In this document: in pieces, positions 18,670-27,862 of the stretch
Position numbering within the stretch: position 1 is the stretch's first letter
How the letters are laid out: each line of letters starts with the position of its first letter
Origin: an uncultured Methylococcaceae bacterium
GTDB taxonomy: Bacteria > Pseudomonadota > Gammaproteobacteria > Methylococcales > Methylococcaceae
Reading direction: 5' to 3'
Assembly: GCA_903930145.1 (NCBI GenBank)
Contig: CAIYXP010000191.1
Span: forward strand, 105,346 to 169,345
DNA: 64,000 nt
Notes under the pieces: generated by a model
Database searches by the model: none
Told to the model about the DNA's origin: nothing
What the model saw: the letters and a program-made list of their open reading frames with translations, nothing else
Translations under genes and position numbers: made by a program

Positions 18670-18811
18670 CCGTTGGCCCAAAGCAGGCTTAATCGAAACA
18701 AGGCTAGGGATTGATCCACGATTGTGGGTGGAGCGGCATGGCCCTTCCGCATATCCACCCACAACGGGCGAACAATCGGCAAATCTGTCCATCCAAAAAA
18801 GGAGCATCCCA

Positions 18812-20347
18812 ATGCAACAGTTGTTTACCCTACTAGCCGTATTATTCGGCCTTCTTAACTATTCAAACCTGTACGCAGCAGAAAAGCCACCTAATATTCT
18901 TGTCATTTTTGGCGACGATGTTGGCTGGATGAATGTCTCCTCATTTGGAGGTGACATCATGGGCGTCAAAACCCCCAATATCGACCGCCTCGCCAAGGAA
19001 GGGCTGAAGCTCACTTCATTCTACGCCCAACCAAGTTGCACCGCCGGACGGGCAGCGTTCATCACCGGACAATTGCCAGTGCGCACAGGACTAACGACGG
19101 TCGGCACAACCGGTTCGCCAGCCGGATTGCAAAAGGAAGACATCACGCTGGCGGAAATTCTGAAGGCCAAGGGCTATGCCACAGCCCAGTTCGGCAAGAA
19201 TCATCTCGGCGACTTGGAAGAGCATTTGCCGCATCGGCATGGGTTCGATGAATTCTGGGGCAATCTCTACCATCTTAACGGCAACGAAGACCTTGAAGAC
19301 CCGGATCGACCCACCAATCCCGAGTTTCGCAAGAAGTTTGACCCACGCGGCATCGTGTCAGGCACGGCCAATGGCCCGACCAAGGATGAAGGCCCGTTGA
19401 CGGTCGAGCGGATGAAGACCTTCGACGATGAAGTCGCGGCAAAATCGCTGGATTTTCTAGACCGTCGCGTTAAAGACGGCAAGCCATTTTTCTTATGGCA
19501 TAACTCGTCCCGTCAACACGTATTCATCCATCTGAAGAAAGAATCCGAGGGTCAATCCCGTGCGGGCCGTGAAGACATCTATGGCAACGGGCTTAAGGAA
19601 CACGATGCCCATGTCGGGCAACTGCTGGACAAGCTGGATAAGACCGGGCTTGCCAAGAACACCATCGTCATCTATACCACCGACAACGGGGCTTACCAGT
19701 ACATGTGGCCCGAGGGCGGTACTTCGCCATTTCGGGGCGACAAAGGCACGACGTGGGAAGGCGGCTTGCGCGTGCCGTTCGTGATCCGCTGGCCCGGCAC
19801 CGAGGGTGGGCGGGTGAGTAGCGAGATCGTCGATATGACCGATTTGTTGCCGACATTGGCCGCAGCCGCTGGTGAATCAAATGTCGTTGACAAATTAAAG
19901 CAAGGATCGACTTATGGAGGACGGAATTACAAGCTGCATCTCGATGGTTTCGATCAGACGGCACTTTTCACTGGCAAAGGCGAGCAATCCGCTCGCGACT
20001 CCATCTTCTATTACGACGAAGCCATCCTGACCGCAATCCGCTACAAGCAGTTCAAGATCACCTTTTCGGCTAAGTATGACGGGCATTGGGATGACCCGTT
20101 GCTGAATCTTGGTCGCCCGATGATAACCAATTTGTTAATGGACCCGTTCGAGCGCCAATGGGGCGACCTTAACCGGCAATACGCGGAACACAAGGGTTGG
20201 GTGCTGACACCTATCCTCGGCATCATCGAGCAGCATTTGGCAACTTTCAGGGAGTTTCCAGTCCGGCAAGTTGGACTGAGTGCGCAAATGGGCAAGACCA
20301 TCGAAGGGATACAATCGCAGATACTGAAGATTAAACAACCGAACTGA
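18812..20347 (+). CDS. Exported type I sulfatase with C-T-A-G-R active site
   Basis: A 511-residue sulfatase. ATG 18812 follows a good AAGGAG (18799-18804), and residues 1-22 form a signal peptide ending LYA-A. The modified-residue motif is C-T-A-G-R (Cys76), followed by AAFITGQ. This is the C-x-A-x-R variant, while the other three sulfatases here have C-x-P-x-R. The metal-binding FGDDVGW and the DNGAYQYMW segments are present, so it should be active if a maturation enzyme accepts Ala at the third position. It lacks the large C-terminal domain of the 3343 and 15219 enzymes. It is followed after 31 bp by an outer-membrane transport protein, suggesting one operon. Confidence 0.87.
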   Translation: MQQLFTLLAVLFGLLNYSNLYAAEKPPNILVIFGDDVGWMNVSSFGGDIMGVKTPNIDRLAKEGLKLTSFYAQPSCTAGRAAFITGQLPVRTGLTTVGTTGSPAGLQKEDITLAEILKAKGYATAQFGKNHLGDLEEHLPHRHGFDEFWGNLYHLNGNEDLEDPDRPTNPEFRKKFDPRGIVSGTANGPTKDEGPLTVERMKTFDDEVAAKSLDFLDRRVKDGKPFFLWHNSSRQHVFIHLKKESEGQSRAGREDIYGNGLKEHDAHVGQLLDKLDKTGLAKNTIVIYTTDNGAYQYMWPEGGTSPFRGDKGTTWEGGLRVPFVIRWPGTEGGRVSSEIVDMTDLLPTLAAAAGESNVVDKLKQGSTYGGRNYKLHLDGFDQTALFTGKGEQSARDSIFYYDEAILTAIRYKQFKITFSAKYDGHWDDPLLNLGRPMITNLLMDPFERQWGDLNRQYAEHKGWVLTPILGIIEQHLATFREFPVRQVGLSAQMGKTIEGIQSQILKIKQPN

Positions 20348-20378
20348 ACCCCATGAGGCACTCAAAATAAGAGGAATC

Positions 20379-21371
20379 ATGATGACACTCGATTTTTTGA
20401 AGGGACGTGGATTTCTTCGACTTGTTCGGAATTTAGTAGGGTACGCATTAGTTGTGTATGCAGCCTCGCCTTCAGATGCCAAGGCGGCTCAGGGCGGTAC
20501 GGGGCATTACTTGCCGGGAGGTATCGCCACGTTGATCGACCTCGCACCCACCAAGCCGGGCTGGGTGGTCGAACCTATGTATCTCCATTACGCCGGGAGT
20601 GCGTCATCATCCGAAGCCATTCCGGTCTCTGGATTGCTTGCCGCCGGTTTGAATGCCACTAGCGACGCAGTATTGTTCGGCGGTCTCTATACTTTCGAGC
20701 AGATGGTATTGGGTGCCCACTACAGTCTGGGCGCGTACCTGCCCTATGTGTGGATGAGCGCCACGGCAGAAGTCAGAACACCCATTGGCAACCGTCAGTT
20801 ACGGCAAGACAGCGCGAACGGTGTGGGCGATATGATGCTGATGCCTTTAATGATGGCATGGAAAACGGGGTTTTGGCAAATCAACGCGCTACTGCCAATC
20901 TATGCGCCCACGGGCGAGTACAAGACCGACCGATTGGCAAACCCCGGACTCAACTACTGGACTTTCGACCCCATTACGGGTGTGTCTTACAACAATGACA
21001 AAATCGGCTTCAATGCCGCATTGCATGGGGGAATCACAGCCAATACCAAAAACACCGCAACCGACTATACCAGCGGCTCGATACTGCACTTCGAAGCCAG
21101 CATTCAACAACTCCTGCCAGCGGGTCCTGGGTTTCTTGGCATCGGCGCAGAAGCGTTCTACCAGCAACAGGTGACTGGCGATAGCAGTCCGGGGGCAACC
21201 CTAGGCGATTTCAAGGGGCATACCGTGGGCGTTGGTCCTGCCCTTACCTATGTCTTGCCGCATGGCGACAAAGAAACTTTTGTCGCCGAATTCAGATGGC
21301 TACCGGAAATTGAGGTCAAGAACCGTTTGAAGGGCGATTACTACTGGCTGAAACTGGTTTATCAGTTTTGA
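20379..21371 (+). CDS. Outer-membrane transport protein of the SphA / phenol MetA family
   Basis: A 330-residue protein resembling the SphA-like 'phenol degradation meta-pathway' outer-membrane family (COG4313). It shows an early GTGHYLPGG segment, then GLY...YSLGAYLPYVW and VGDMMLMPLMMAW, and ends in a barrel C-terminus KLVYQF with terminal Phe. A signal region at residues 10-37 ends at DAKA-A. Family members are thought to carry hydrophobic or aromatic compounds across the outer membrane. Standing between two sulfatases, it is a good candidate for uptake of an aryl or alkyl sulfate or release of the desulfated product (inference). Confidence 0.75.
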   Translation: MMTLDFLKGRGFLRLVRNLVGYALVVYAASPSDAKAAQGGTGHYLPGGIATLIDLAPTKPGWVVEPMYLHYAGSASSSEAIPVSGLLAAGLNATSDAVLFGGLYTFEQMVLGAHYSLGAYLPYVWMSATAEVRTPIGNRQLRQDSANGVGDMMLMPLMMAWKTGFWQINALLPIYAPTGEYKTDRLANPGLNYWTFDPITGVSYNNDKIGFNAALHGGITANTKNTATDYTSGSILHFEASIQQLLPAGPGFLGIGAEAFYQQQVTGDSSPGATLGDFKGHTVGVGPALTYVLPHGDKETFVAEFRWLPEIEVKNRLKGDYYWLKLVYQF

Positions 21372-21404
21372 CTTCCGAAAACTCACATTACAAGAGAAAA
21401 CCCT

Positions 21405-22892
21405 ATGAAAAAAAATAAACTTGTCCGTTGCCTGATTGTGCTCAGCATCGGCCTGTGTGCTTGGGGCTTAGCCCTTGCCCAAGATTCCAAGCCCAACATC
21501 ATCTTCATCATGGCTGACGATCTCGGTAACGCAGACCTGGGTTATCGCGGCGGCGAGATCAAAACACCCAATATCGACAAGCTTGCCACTGAAGGGGTCC
21601 GCATGGAGTCGTTCTACGGACAGCCGGTCTGCACTCCTTCCCGTGCTGCGTTGATGACGGGCCGTTATCCGATGCGCCACGGATTGCAGACGCTGGTGAT
21701 TTTCCCCAGCCATACCTATGGCTTGCCAGTGGATGAACGCACCTTGCCTCAAGCGCTTAAGGAGGCGGGCTACAAGACCTTGATGACTGGAAAATGGCAC
21801 CTCGGCCATGCGGATCAGAAATATTGGCCGCAAAACCGTGGTTTTGACCATTTCTACGGTAATGTCATGGGTGAGGTGAATTACTTTACCCGTGAACGCG
21901 GCGGCGTTGTCGATTGGCAGCGCAATGGTAAATTCTTGAAGGAGCCGGGCTACTACACCACGCTGATCGGCGACGAGGCGGTCAAGTTGATCGACCAGCA
22001 AGATGGAAAACAGCCGTTTTTCCTCTACTTTGCTTCCATGGCTCCACACGCGCCCTACCAAGTGCCGCAGGAATACATGGATCGTTACCCCGCCATACAG
22101 GACAAGCAGCGCAAGGCTTACGCGGGCATGATCACCGCGTTGGACGACCAAATAGGGCGCATCGTTGCCGAATTGGATAAGAAACACCTACGCGATAACA
22201 CACTTATCATTTTTGCCAGTGACAACGGCGGCGCCACCAGCGGCATGTTTGCCAGCGGTTCCAAGTCCAAGGAAGAAAGGGACAGCGAAGTCGGAGGAAT
22301 CGAGCAGGGAGCCAAAGCCCCCGCGTCAAATGGCTCGCTACGCGGCGGCAAAGGCAGCCTGTATGAAGGTGGGGTGAGTGTGCCTGCATTCGCCAACTGG
22401 CCGGCCAAGCTGCAACCGCGTGTCGTGACCGAACCCATGCACATGGTGGACATCATGCCCACCTTGCTGGCCCTCAGTGGGGGAGCGGGTAGCGCGGACC
22501 ACCCCTTCGACGGCAAGGATATCTGGCCGACCCTGAAGGAAGGCAAGCCATCCCCCAATGAGGATATTCTTATCAACGTCGAGTCCATCCGTGGCGCAGT
22601 CCGCAAAGGTAATTGGAAACTGGTGAAGTGGGCGACCCTGCCCGGAAAAACCGAGTTGTTTGATCTCGCCAAAGACCCTGCCGAGAAAACCAACGTCGCC
22701 GATCAACACCCTGATATTGTCAAGGAATTGGAAGCCCGTCTAATCGCGTATGCCAAGGAACAAAAGCCCAGCGAGTGGATTAAGGCACAACCGGGCTTTG
22801 TTGGTGCGCAAGGCGAAACGGTGTTTGATCCCAATTACGACATTGACGACGGTGGTTTGCCTCACGAGAAACCGGCCTTGGGCAAGAAATGA
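21405..22892 (+). CDS. Exported type I sulfatase with C-T-P-S-R active site
   Basis: A 495-residue sulfatase. A signal peptide covers residues 1-26 (MKKNKLVRCL...LALA-Q). Metal site IMADDLGNAD is followed by active-site C-T-P-S-R at Cys76, then ALMTGRYP. Further conserved pieces are the TGKWHLG lysine/histidine motif, SDNGG for the metal site, and LRGGKGSLYEGG, typical of arylsulfatase A-like enzymes. The length fits the short form. It is 33 bp after the SphA-like gene and 30 bp before a BASS-type transporter, so the four genes 18812-23762 probably form one operon for organosulfate use. Confidence 0.88.
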   Translation: MKKNKLVRCLIVLSIGLCAWGLALAQDSKPNIIFIMADDLGNADLGYRGGEIKTPNIDKLATEGVRMESFYGQPVCTPSRAALMTGRYPMRHGLQTLVIFPSHTYGLPVDERTLPQALKEAGYKTLMTGKWHLGHADQKYWPQNRGFDHFYGNVMGEVNYFTRERGGVVDWQRNGKFLKEPGYYTTLIGDEAVKLIDQQDGKQPFFLYFASMAPHAPYQVPQEYMDRYPAIQDKQRKAYAGMITALDDQIGRIVAELDKKHLRDNTLIIFASDNGGATSGMFASGSKSKEERDSEVGGIEQGAKAPASNGSLRGGKGSLYEGGVSVPAFANWPAKLQPRVVTEPMHMVDIMPTLLALSGGAGSADHPFDGKDIWPTLKEGKPSPNEDILINVESIRGAVRKGNWKLVKWATLPGKTELFDLAKDPAEKTNVADQHPDIVKELEARLIAYAKEQKPSEWIKAQPGFVGAQGETVFDPNYDIDDGGLPHEKPALGKK

Positions 22893-22922
22893 CGAGCTTT
22901 TTTTATCCTTGAGGAGTTACCG

Positions 22923-23762
22923 ATGATGCTATTGACGTTAAAGCTTGCCATTGCCTCACTGGTCTTTGCCACGGGACTCAGCGCCACCCGCGATGATTTA
23001 TTTTGGATATGGCGGCATCCCTCTTTGCTTGCCCGATCTTTCCTGGCGATGTATGTGCTGGTTCCACTCGTGGCAATCACCATGACGTTGGCGTTCGACC
23101 TTCCCCGAGCCACCAAGATCGGGCTTTTGTTCCTTTCCATTTCGGCGGGTGCGCCGCTTTTACCGCGCAAGCTTATCAAGCTCGGCGGCGACCCCTCCTA
23201 TGTGTTCAGTCTCGTGGTGGCGACTTCGCTGGCGGCGATCCTCACCGTGCCGGCCTCGCTGGCCTTGTTGCAGCCACTGATTCCGGTCGAGGCAGACATT
23301 GACATCGGACGAGTCGCCGCCACCATCCTAAAGACGTTTTTACTGCCGCTTGCGGTAGGAATGGCGCTACGTGAATTTGCCCCAGCCTGGGCTGAGCGGC
23401 TGGGTGACCCCATCATGCGTATTGCCGGGGTGCTGCTGGCATTTGGTGCGCTGGCGTTCATTTTTTCCAGTTGGCGTCAAATTGCAGAAATCGGGCTACC
23501 TTCACTGCTCGCCTTTGCCAGCTTTACCGGGCTGGCCTTAGCCATTGGACATTGGCTGGGCGGCCCGGATGAGGGGCGTCGCAGTTCCCTAGCCGTGTCT
23601 TGTGCGACGCGGCATATTGGCTTGGCCCTGCTAATAGCGGCCAATGTGCGGGGGCCTAGAACCTTGGCGCTCGTGGCGGCCTATCTGTTCGCCTCGGCAC
23701 TTGTGTGCATTCCTTACATCCGTTGGAGACGGCGAGCCATTCCCAAAATAGCTGTTCAGTAA
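22923..23762 (+). CDS. Bile acid:Na+ symporter (BASS)-type membrane transporter
   Basis: A 279-residue protein with about nine transmembrane segments. A SISAGAPLLPRKL segment in the middle of the N-terminal half and a SCATRHIGLALLIA segment near the C-terminus are the two places where BASS-family members carry their substrate/Na+ crossover motifs. It has GAGGAGT upstream of the ATG. It follows a sulfatase by 30 bp, so it may move the desulfated acid or alcohol, or a sulfonate/sulfate-type anion, across the inner membrane. The substrate is a guess; BASS proteins carry bile acids, pyruvate, pantothenate and other organic anions. Confidence 0.7.
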   Translation: MMLLTLKLAIASLVFATGLSATRDDLFWIWRHPSLLARSFLAMYVLVPLVAITMTLAFDLPRATKIGLLFLSISAGAPLLPRKLIKLGGDPSYVFSLVVATSLAAILTVPASLALLQPLIPVEADIDIGRVAATILKTFLLPLAVGMALREFAPAWAERLGDPIMRIAGVLLAFGALAFIFSSWRQIAEIGLPSLLAFASFTGLALAIGHWLGGPDEGRRSSLAVSCATRHIGLALLIAANVRGPRTLALVAAYLFASALVCIPYIRWRRRAIPKIAVQ

Positions 23763-23885
23763 TCCGAATGCGTACATTTAGAAACAGGCAATGGCTCCCC
23801 CGTTCCCATTGGCTTTTCTGCTATGCGACCGACCACTTCGATCCATTGAAATGCCAGTAACCTTATCAAATTGCGAAGAATAATA

Positions 23886-24686
23886 ATGGACGAAATCGTC
23901 AATCATATCTTTTCCAGTCAATGGAGCGTGATTTTCATCGTCGCGGCCCTGTTATTGCTGCTTGCGGAATGGGGTTACAGACTGGGCTTGCATCTGCACA
24001 ATACCAGTGACGAAGCGCGTAAGAGCCAGATCGGAACCATCCAAGGTGCAGTGCTCGGACTACTTGCACTGCTGCTCGGCTTCACCTTCGCCATGGCGGT
24101 GCAACGTTATGATACCCGCCGTGATCTTGTGGTTCAGGAAGCGAATTCAATTGGCACCACGTTCCTCCGTGCCGCATTCCTGCCGGAGCCACATCATACC
24201 GAGGTGGAAAACTTGTTGCGGAACTATGTCGATGTTCGATTGGAATTTTACGAGGCTGGAAACGACGCGATGAAAATTGCCACTACCGAACAGAACTCGG
24301 CTCGGATTCAGCAACAGCTTTGGGTCCATGCAGTCGAGACAGGGAAAGCAGCGCCTACGCCCTTGACCGCGACGTTCGTCACTTCGCTCAACGAAACCAT
24401 TGACCTTGACTCCACTCGTTTGGCGGCAATGAGGAATCACGTCCCCGGCTCTGTTTGGTTGCTGTTGTTGCTGGTTGCATGCTGCGGCTGTTGGGCCACG
24501 GGTTACGCTGCCGGTGCGACCGGAAAGCGGACGGCTTTCTCCCAAGTTGTCTTGCCAATCTTGATCACGGTGGTGATCTCCATTCTGGTTGATTTCGATG
24601 CCACGCGGCGAGGACTCATCGGTGTGAACCAGCAAAGCCTTGTTTTACTCAAGCAAAGCATCTCGCCGACGCAACCTAAGCATTAG
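23886..24686 (+). CDS. Bestrophin-like (DUF4239) membrane protein
   Basis: A 266-residue protein. It has an N-terminal transmembrane helix (VIFIVAALLLLLAEWGYRLG), then a conserved GTIQGAVLGLLALLLGFTFAMA helix followed by RYDTRR and EANSIGTTFLRA. This order is characteristic of the DUF4239 / bestrophin-like family. A central soluble region is followed by two C-terminal helices (about residues 187-228). The function of the family is unproven; some members have been proposed as anion channels. The ATG at 23886 is preferred over a TTG at 23871; no strong ribosome-binding site is seen. It is 124 bp after the BASS gene. Confidence 0.75.
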   Translation: MDEIVNHIFSSQWSVIFIVAALLLLLAEWGYRLGLHLHNTSDEARKSQIGTIQGAVLGLLALLLGFTFAMAVQRYDTRRDLVVQEANSIGTTFLRAAFLPEPHHTEVENLLRNYVDVRLEFYEAGNDAMKIATTEQNSARIQQQLWVHAVETGKAAPTPLTATFVTSLNETIDLDSTRLAAMRNHVPGSVWLLLLLVACCGCWATGYAAGATGKRTAFSQVVLPILITVVISILVDFDATRRGLIGVNQQSLVLLKQSISPTQPKH

Positions 24687-24700
24687 CTGATGAACAACTG

Positions 24701-27199
24701 ATGCATGCCGAAAAATCTGACCCCCCTCAATCAGTAACCCCTTATGTCGGGGATGAGAGTCATTTTTCCCGCCTCGCTGCCGTCATTCCCTGCATGCTGT
24801 ATGACTATGTGCTGAAACCGGACGGTAGCAGCCAATTCCTTTATGTAGGGCCGAAATGCCGCGAGATTCTGGAACTTAGTGAAGATGATCTGCTTGCGGA
24901 TGCTGGCATGTTCTGGGAACTTGTATTCGCAGAAGACATGGAACGACTTAAATCTGAGGATAGGGTCGCCAACAGGAAAGGAACGTCCTTTTCAGCAGAG
25001 GTCCGTATACGGACACGTTCCGGTTGTTTGAAATGGATTCAGTTGTCGTCAAGACCGAATCTGGCACTACTAGGCGATATCGTAGTCTGGAGCGGTTTCA
25101 TGCTCGACATCACCGAGCGCAAACAGGCAGAATACGCGCTGCGGGCGAGCGAGGAGTTGTTGCGCGAGATGAGCCGCGTTGCCAAAGTGGGTGGCTGGAG
25201 TCTAGACCTGACGACCAATAAGTTGACATGGACTGAGGAGACCTGCCGGATTCATCAAGTGGATCTACATTTTCAGCCCAAATTGGAAGATGCAATTAAC
25301 TTTTACGCACCTGATGCCAGAGCGATCCTGAAGGAGGCCATTGAGCGAACTCTGACTCAAGGCGAGTCTTTTGATCTTGAATTACCGTTTATCACAGCCA
25401 AGGGAAATCACTTGTGGGTGCGCACCATCGGCAACGCTGATAGGGTTAACGGCCAGACTGTGCGACTTTATGGGATATTTCAGGATATCACCGAGCACAA
25501 ACAGGTCGAAGAGGCGCTGAAAAATAGCGAGGAACGTCTGCGACAGATTACGGATGTCGCCCCCATACTTCTTGCAGAGGTAGACAGGGAACTGTGCTAC
25601 CGCTTCGTGAACAGACGCTATTCGGAATTGTTTGGACTGTCGCCCGAGGCTTTTTACGGTCAGCATGTCCGCAAAATAATTGGCGGGCAAGCCTTCGCCC
25701 AAGCCCAACCCTATATGCTGCAAGCCTTGACCGGCCAGCCTGTCGAGTTCGAGATTGAGTTGCAGGAAACCCCAGGGGGGCGCAAAGTCATGGCCGTGCG
25801 TTATGCACCGATGCGCGACGGGGCCGGACAGGTTGCCGGTTTTGTGGCAGCCATCACCAACATCACCGAACGCAAACAGGCGGAGGAAGAAATCAAGCAG
25901 TTGGCTTTCTACGACCCGCTGACTCAACTACCCAACCGTCGGCTTTTGTTGGACCGGTTGCAACAAGCCTTGGCGACCAGCGTCCGCAGCAGACTGCATG
26001 GTGCACTGATGTTCATTGATCTTGACAACTTTAAAATACTGAACGATACCTTGGGCCATGACAAGGGCGACCAGCTACTGCAAGAAGTGGCAAGCCGCAT
26101 CAGCGCCTGTGTGCGTGAGTGTGACACGGTGGCACGCCTAGGGGGTGACGAATTCGTAGTGATGCTGATAGGGCTGGATGGTGATCCCGAAGCGGCTACC
26201 GCCCATATCCAAAAAGTCGGTGGGAAAATTCTCGACAGGCTCAACCAAGTTTATTCTCTCGCCAGTCACGAGCGCTACTGTAGCGCCAGTATTGGCATCA
26301 CCTTGTTCTTCGGGCAGAACACTACCCCCGACGAATTACTAAAACAGGCGGACATTGCCTTGTACCAAGCCAAGAATGCGGGCCGCAATACCCTATGTTT
26401 CTTCGATTCCCAGATGCAGTTGTCCATCAACGCACAAGTCTCTCTGATCAATGATTTACGCCATGCCTTAGCGAAAAACCAATTTAAACTCTTTTGTCAG
26501 ACCGAGGTAGGTCACGACCAACAAATGATTGGGGTCGAAGTGCTGTTGCGTTGGGATCACCCCAAGCAAGGGTTGATTTCCCCCCATGAATTTATTCCGC
26601 TGGCAGAGGAAACCGGGCTTATCCAACCCATCGGGCAGTGGGTGCTAGAATCCGCTTGTGCTTTACTAAAATCCTGGGAAAGAAACACTGAATGGTTACA
26701 CTTATATCTTTCCGTCAACATCAGTGTGCGTCAATTTCATCAACCCAATTTTGTCAACGAGGTTCTTGAGATAGTCAGGGATACTGGGATTGATCCTAGC
26801 AAATTGATGCTTGAACTTACCGAAACTGTGGTTCTTGCCGAGCTTGGCGATGCCATCTCCAAAATGAATACACTCAAGGAGGTTGGGATACGCTTTTCAT
26901 TGGACGATTTCGGCACTGGCTATTCATCGCTGGCTTATCTGACACGCTTACCCTTCGACCAACTAAAGATCGACCGGTCTTTCGTACAAAATCTAGCCCC
27001 AAATTCTAATGATCTGGCCCTGTGTGAAGCCATCGTCGTAATGGCGCACAAACTAGGCATAAAAGTCATCGCAGAAGGCATCGAGACTCAAGGCCAGTAC
27101 GATATCCTCAAACAAATCGGGTGCTATTATGGGCAGGGATACCTGTTTTCAAAGCCTTTGCCTGCCGATGAATTTGAGAAGTTGGTCAAAGTTAGTTGA
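24701..27199 (+). CDS. PAS-PAS-PAS-GGDEF-EAL cyclic-di-GMP protein
   Basis: An 832-residue cytoplasmic protein with three PAS/PAC units ending in ITERKQAE, ITEHKQVE and ITERKQAE at roughly residues 20-148, 150-275 and 276-398. A diguanylate cyclase domain follows with intact G-G-D-E-F at 481-485, then a phosphodiesterase domain. The phosphodiesterase signature is E-V-L (Glu613) rather than E-A-L. The other catalytic parts look intact: LTET, DDFGTGYSSL, KIDRSFV, AEGIET and QGYLFSKPL. It can therefore plausibly make and break cyclic-di-GMP, controlled by PAS ligands. No transmembrane segment is seen. It starts 14 bp after the bestrophin-like gene, which hints at cotranscription. Confidence 0.92.
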   Translation: MHAEKSDPPQSVTPYVGDESHFSRLAAVIPCMLYDYVLKPDGSSQFLYVGPKCREILELSEDDLLADAGMFWELVFAEDMERLKSEDRVANRKGTSFSAEVRIRTRSGCLKWIQLSSRPNLALLGDIVVWSGFMLDITERKQAEYALRASEELLREMSRVAKVGGWSLDLTTNKLTWTEETCRIHQVDLHFQPKLEDAINFYAPDARAILKEAIERTLTQGESFDLELPFITAKGNHLWVRTIGNADRVNGQTVRLYGIFQDITEHKQVEEALKNSEERLRQITDVAPILLAEVDRELCYRFVNRRYSELFGLSPEAFYGQHVRKIIGGQAFAQAQPYMLQALTGQPVEFEIELQETPGGRKVMAVRYAPMRDGAGQVAGFVAAITNITERKQAEEEIKQLAFYDPLTQLPNRRLLLDRLQQALATSVRSRLHGALMFIDLDNFKILNDTLGHDKGDQLLQEVASRISACVRECDTVARLGGDEFVVMLIGLDGDPEAATAHIQKVGGKILDRLNQVYSLASHERYCSASIGITLFFGQNTTPDELLKQADIALYQAKNAGRNTLCFFDSQMQLSINAQVSLINDLRHALAKNQFKLFCQTEVGHDQQMIGVEVLLRWDHPKQGLISPHEFIPLAEETGLIQPIGQWVLESACALLKSWERNTEWLHLYLSVNISVRQFHQPNFVNEVLEIVRDTGIDPSKLMLELTETVVLAELGDAISKMNTLKEVGIRFSLDDFGTGYSSLAYLTRLPFDQLKIDRSFVQNLAPNSNDLALCEAIVVMAHKLGIKVIAEGIETQGQYDILKQIGCYYGQGYLFSKPLPADEFEKLVKVS

Positions 27200-27296
27200 T
27201 GTATCGAAAAAGGATGCCAAAAAAAACCTGTAAGAGTTTTTGTCCGTTTGTGCAAACTCACCCACTCACTATTTGCTATCAGCACGAACCTGTGGC

Positions 27297-27623
27297 CTAA
27301 CGGACCAAGCCCAGCACTTGGGCAATGCCAGCGCCGATGGCGGTTAAGTCGGATTCGGATATTTGACCAATGCGTTCGGTAAGCCTGGACTTGTCAACCG
27401 CCCTGACTTGGTCGCAAACCGCGACAGAACCAGCCCCGGCAGAAGGGACGCTGACAACAATCGGAGGCCGTGGTGTGGCAGAACTTGAAAGGGGCACGAC
27501 GACAACCGTCCGCCGAGCCCGATTCAGGGCATTGACCGTCAGTATCACGGCGGGGCGTGTCTTCTGGATTTCACTGCCCTGAGTCGGATCGAGGTTGACC
27601 CACCAGACTTCACCGCGATTCAA
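27297..27623 (-). CDS. MazF/PemK-family toxin with TTG start
   Basis: A 108-residue toxin. The N-terminal GEVWWVNLDP, then KTRPAVILTVNALN, VVVVPLSS, and CDQVRAVDKSRL match the MazF/PemK endoribonuclease fold, which cleaves mRNA at short sites. No ATG exists at the family's usual start, but a TTG at 27623 follows AGGAG by six bases and yields the normal length. The longer ATG reading from 27713 would add about 30 unrelated residues. The first bases overlap the 3' end of the antitoxin by 14 bp, typical of coupled toxin-antitoxin pairs. Confidence 0.82.
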   Translation of the reverse strand: MNRGEVWWVNLDPTQGSEIQKTRPAVILTVNALNRARRTVVVVPLSSSATPRPPIVVSVPSAGAGSVAVCDQVRAVDKSRLTERIGQISESDLTAIGAGIAQVLGLVR

Positions 27624-27834
27624 TCCCGTCTCCTGCGGTTGAATCCCACTCGGAAGCCATTTCGGATAGCTCGGTATCACCTTCGACAGCCAATGCGAGG
27701 CGATACAAGGCATCGTCAGCCTCGGGTAGTGCCTTGGTCAGCAAATCAGCCACAAAGGCGCTCCTGGCCTTTTTCGGTACGGCCGCCTTGAACCTAATGG
27801 CAAGATCGTCAGGAAGATGTAACAAAACCTGCAT
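27610..27834 (-). CDS. Antitoxin of the MazF-type toxin
   Basis: A 74-residue protein upstream of and overlapping the toxin. The N-terminal MQVLLHLPDDLAIRFKAAVP with a following ARSAFVADLLTKAL looks like a ribbon-helix-helix DNA-binding unit. The acidic C-terminal half (EGDTELSEMASEWDS) is the part that would wrap the toxin. Such antitoxins repress their own promoter; an inverted repeat lies just upstream at 27851-27862. Confidence 0.75.
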   Translation of the reverse strand: MQVLLHLPDDLAIRFKAAVPKKARSAFVADLLTKALPEADDALYRLALAVEGDTELSEMASEWDSTAGDGIESR

Positions 27835-27850
27835 GTTGTACGCCTACTTT

Positions 27851-27862
27851 AATATTGATATT
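27851..27862. promoter_or_regulatory. Candidate operator of the MazEF-type pair
   Basis: AATAT-TG-ATATT, a perfect short palindrome in an A+T-rich stretch, is 16 bp upstream of the antitoxin start. A ribbon-helix-helix antitoxin would be expected to bind such a site. Inferred from position only. Confidence 0.3.

Noticed and set aside
27624..27713. Longer N-terminus for the MazF-type toxin
   Set aside because: The extra ~30 residues are antitoxin sequence read in another frame and do not match the toxin family.
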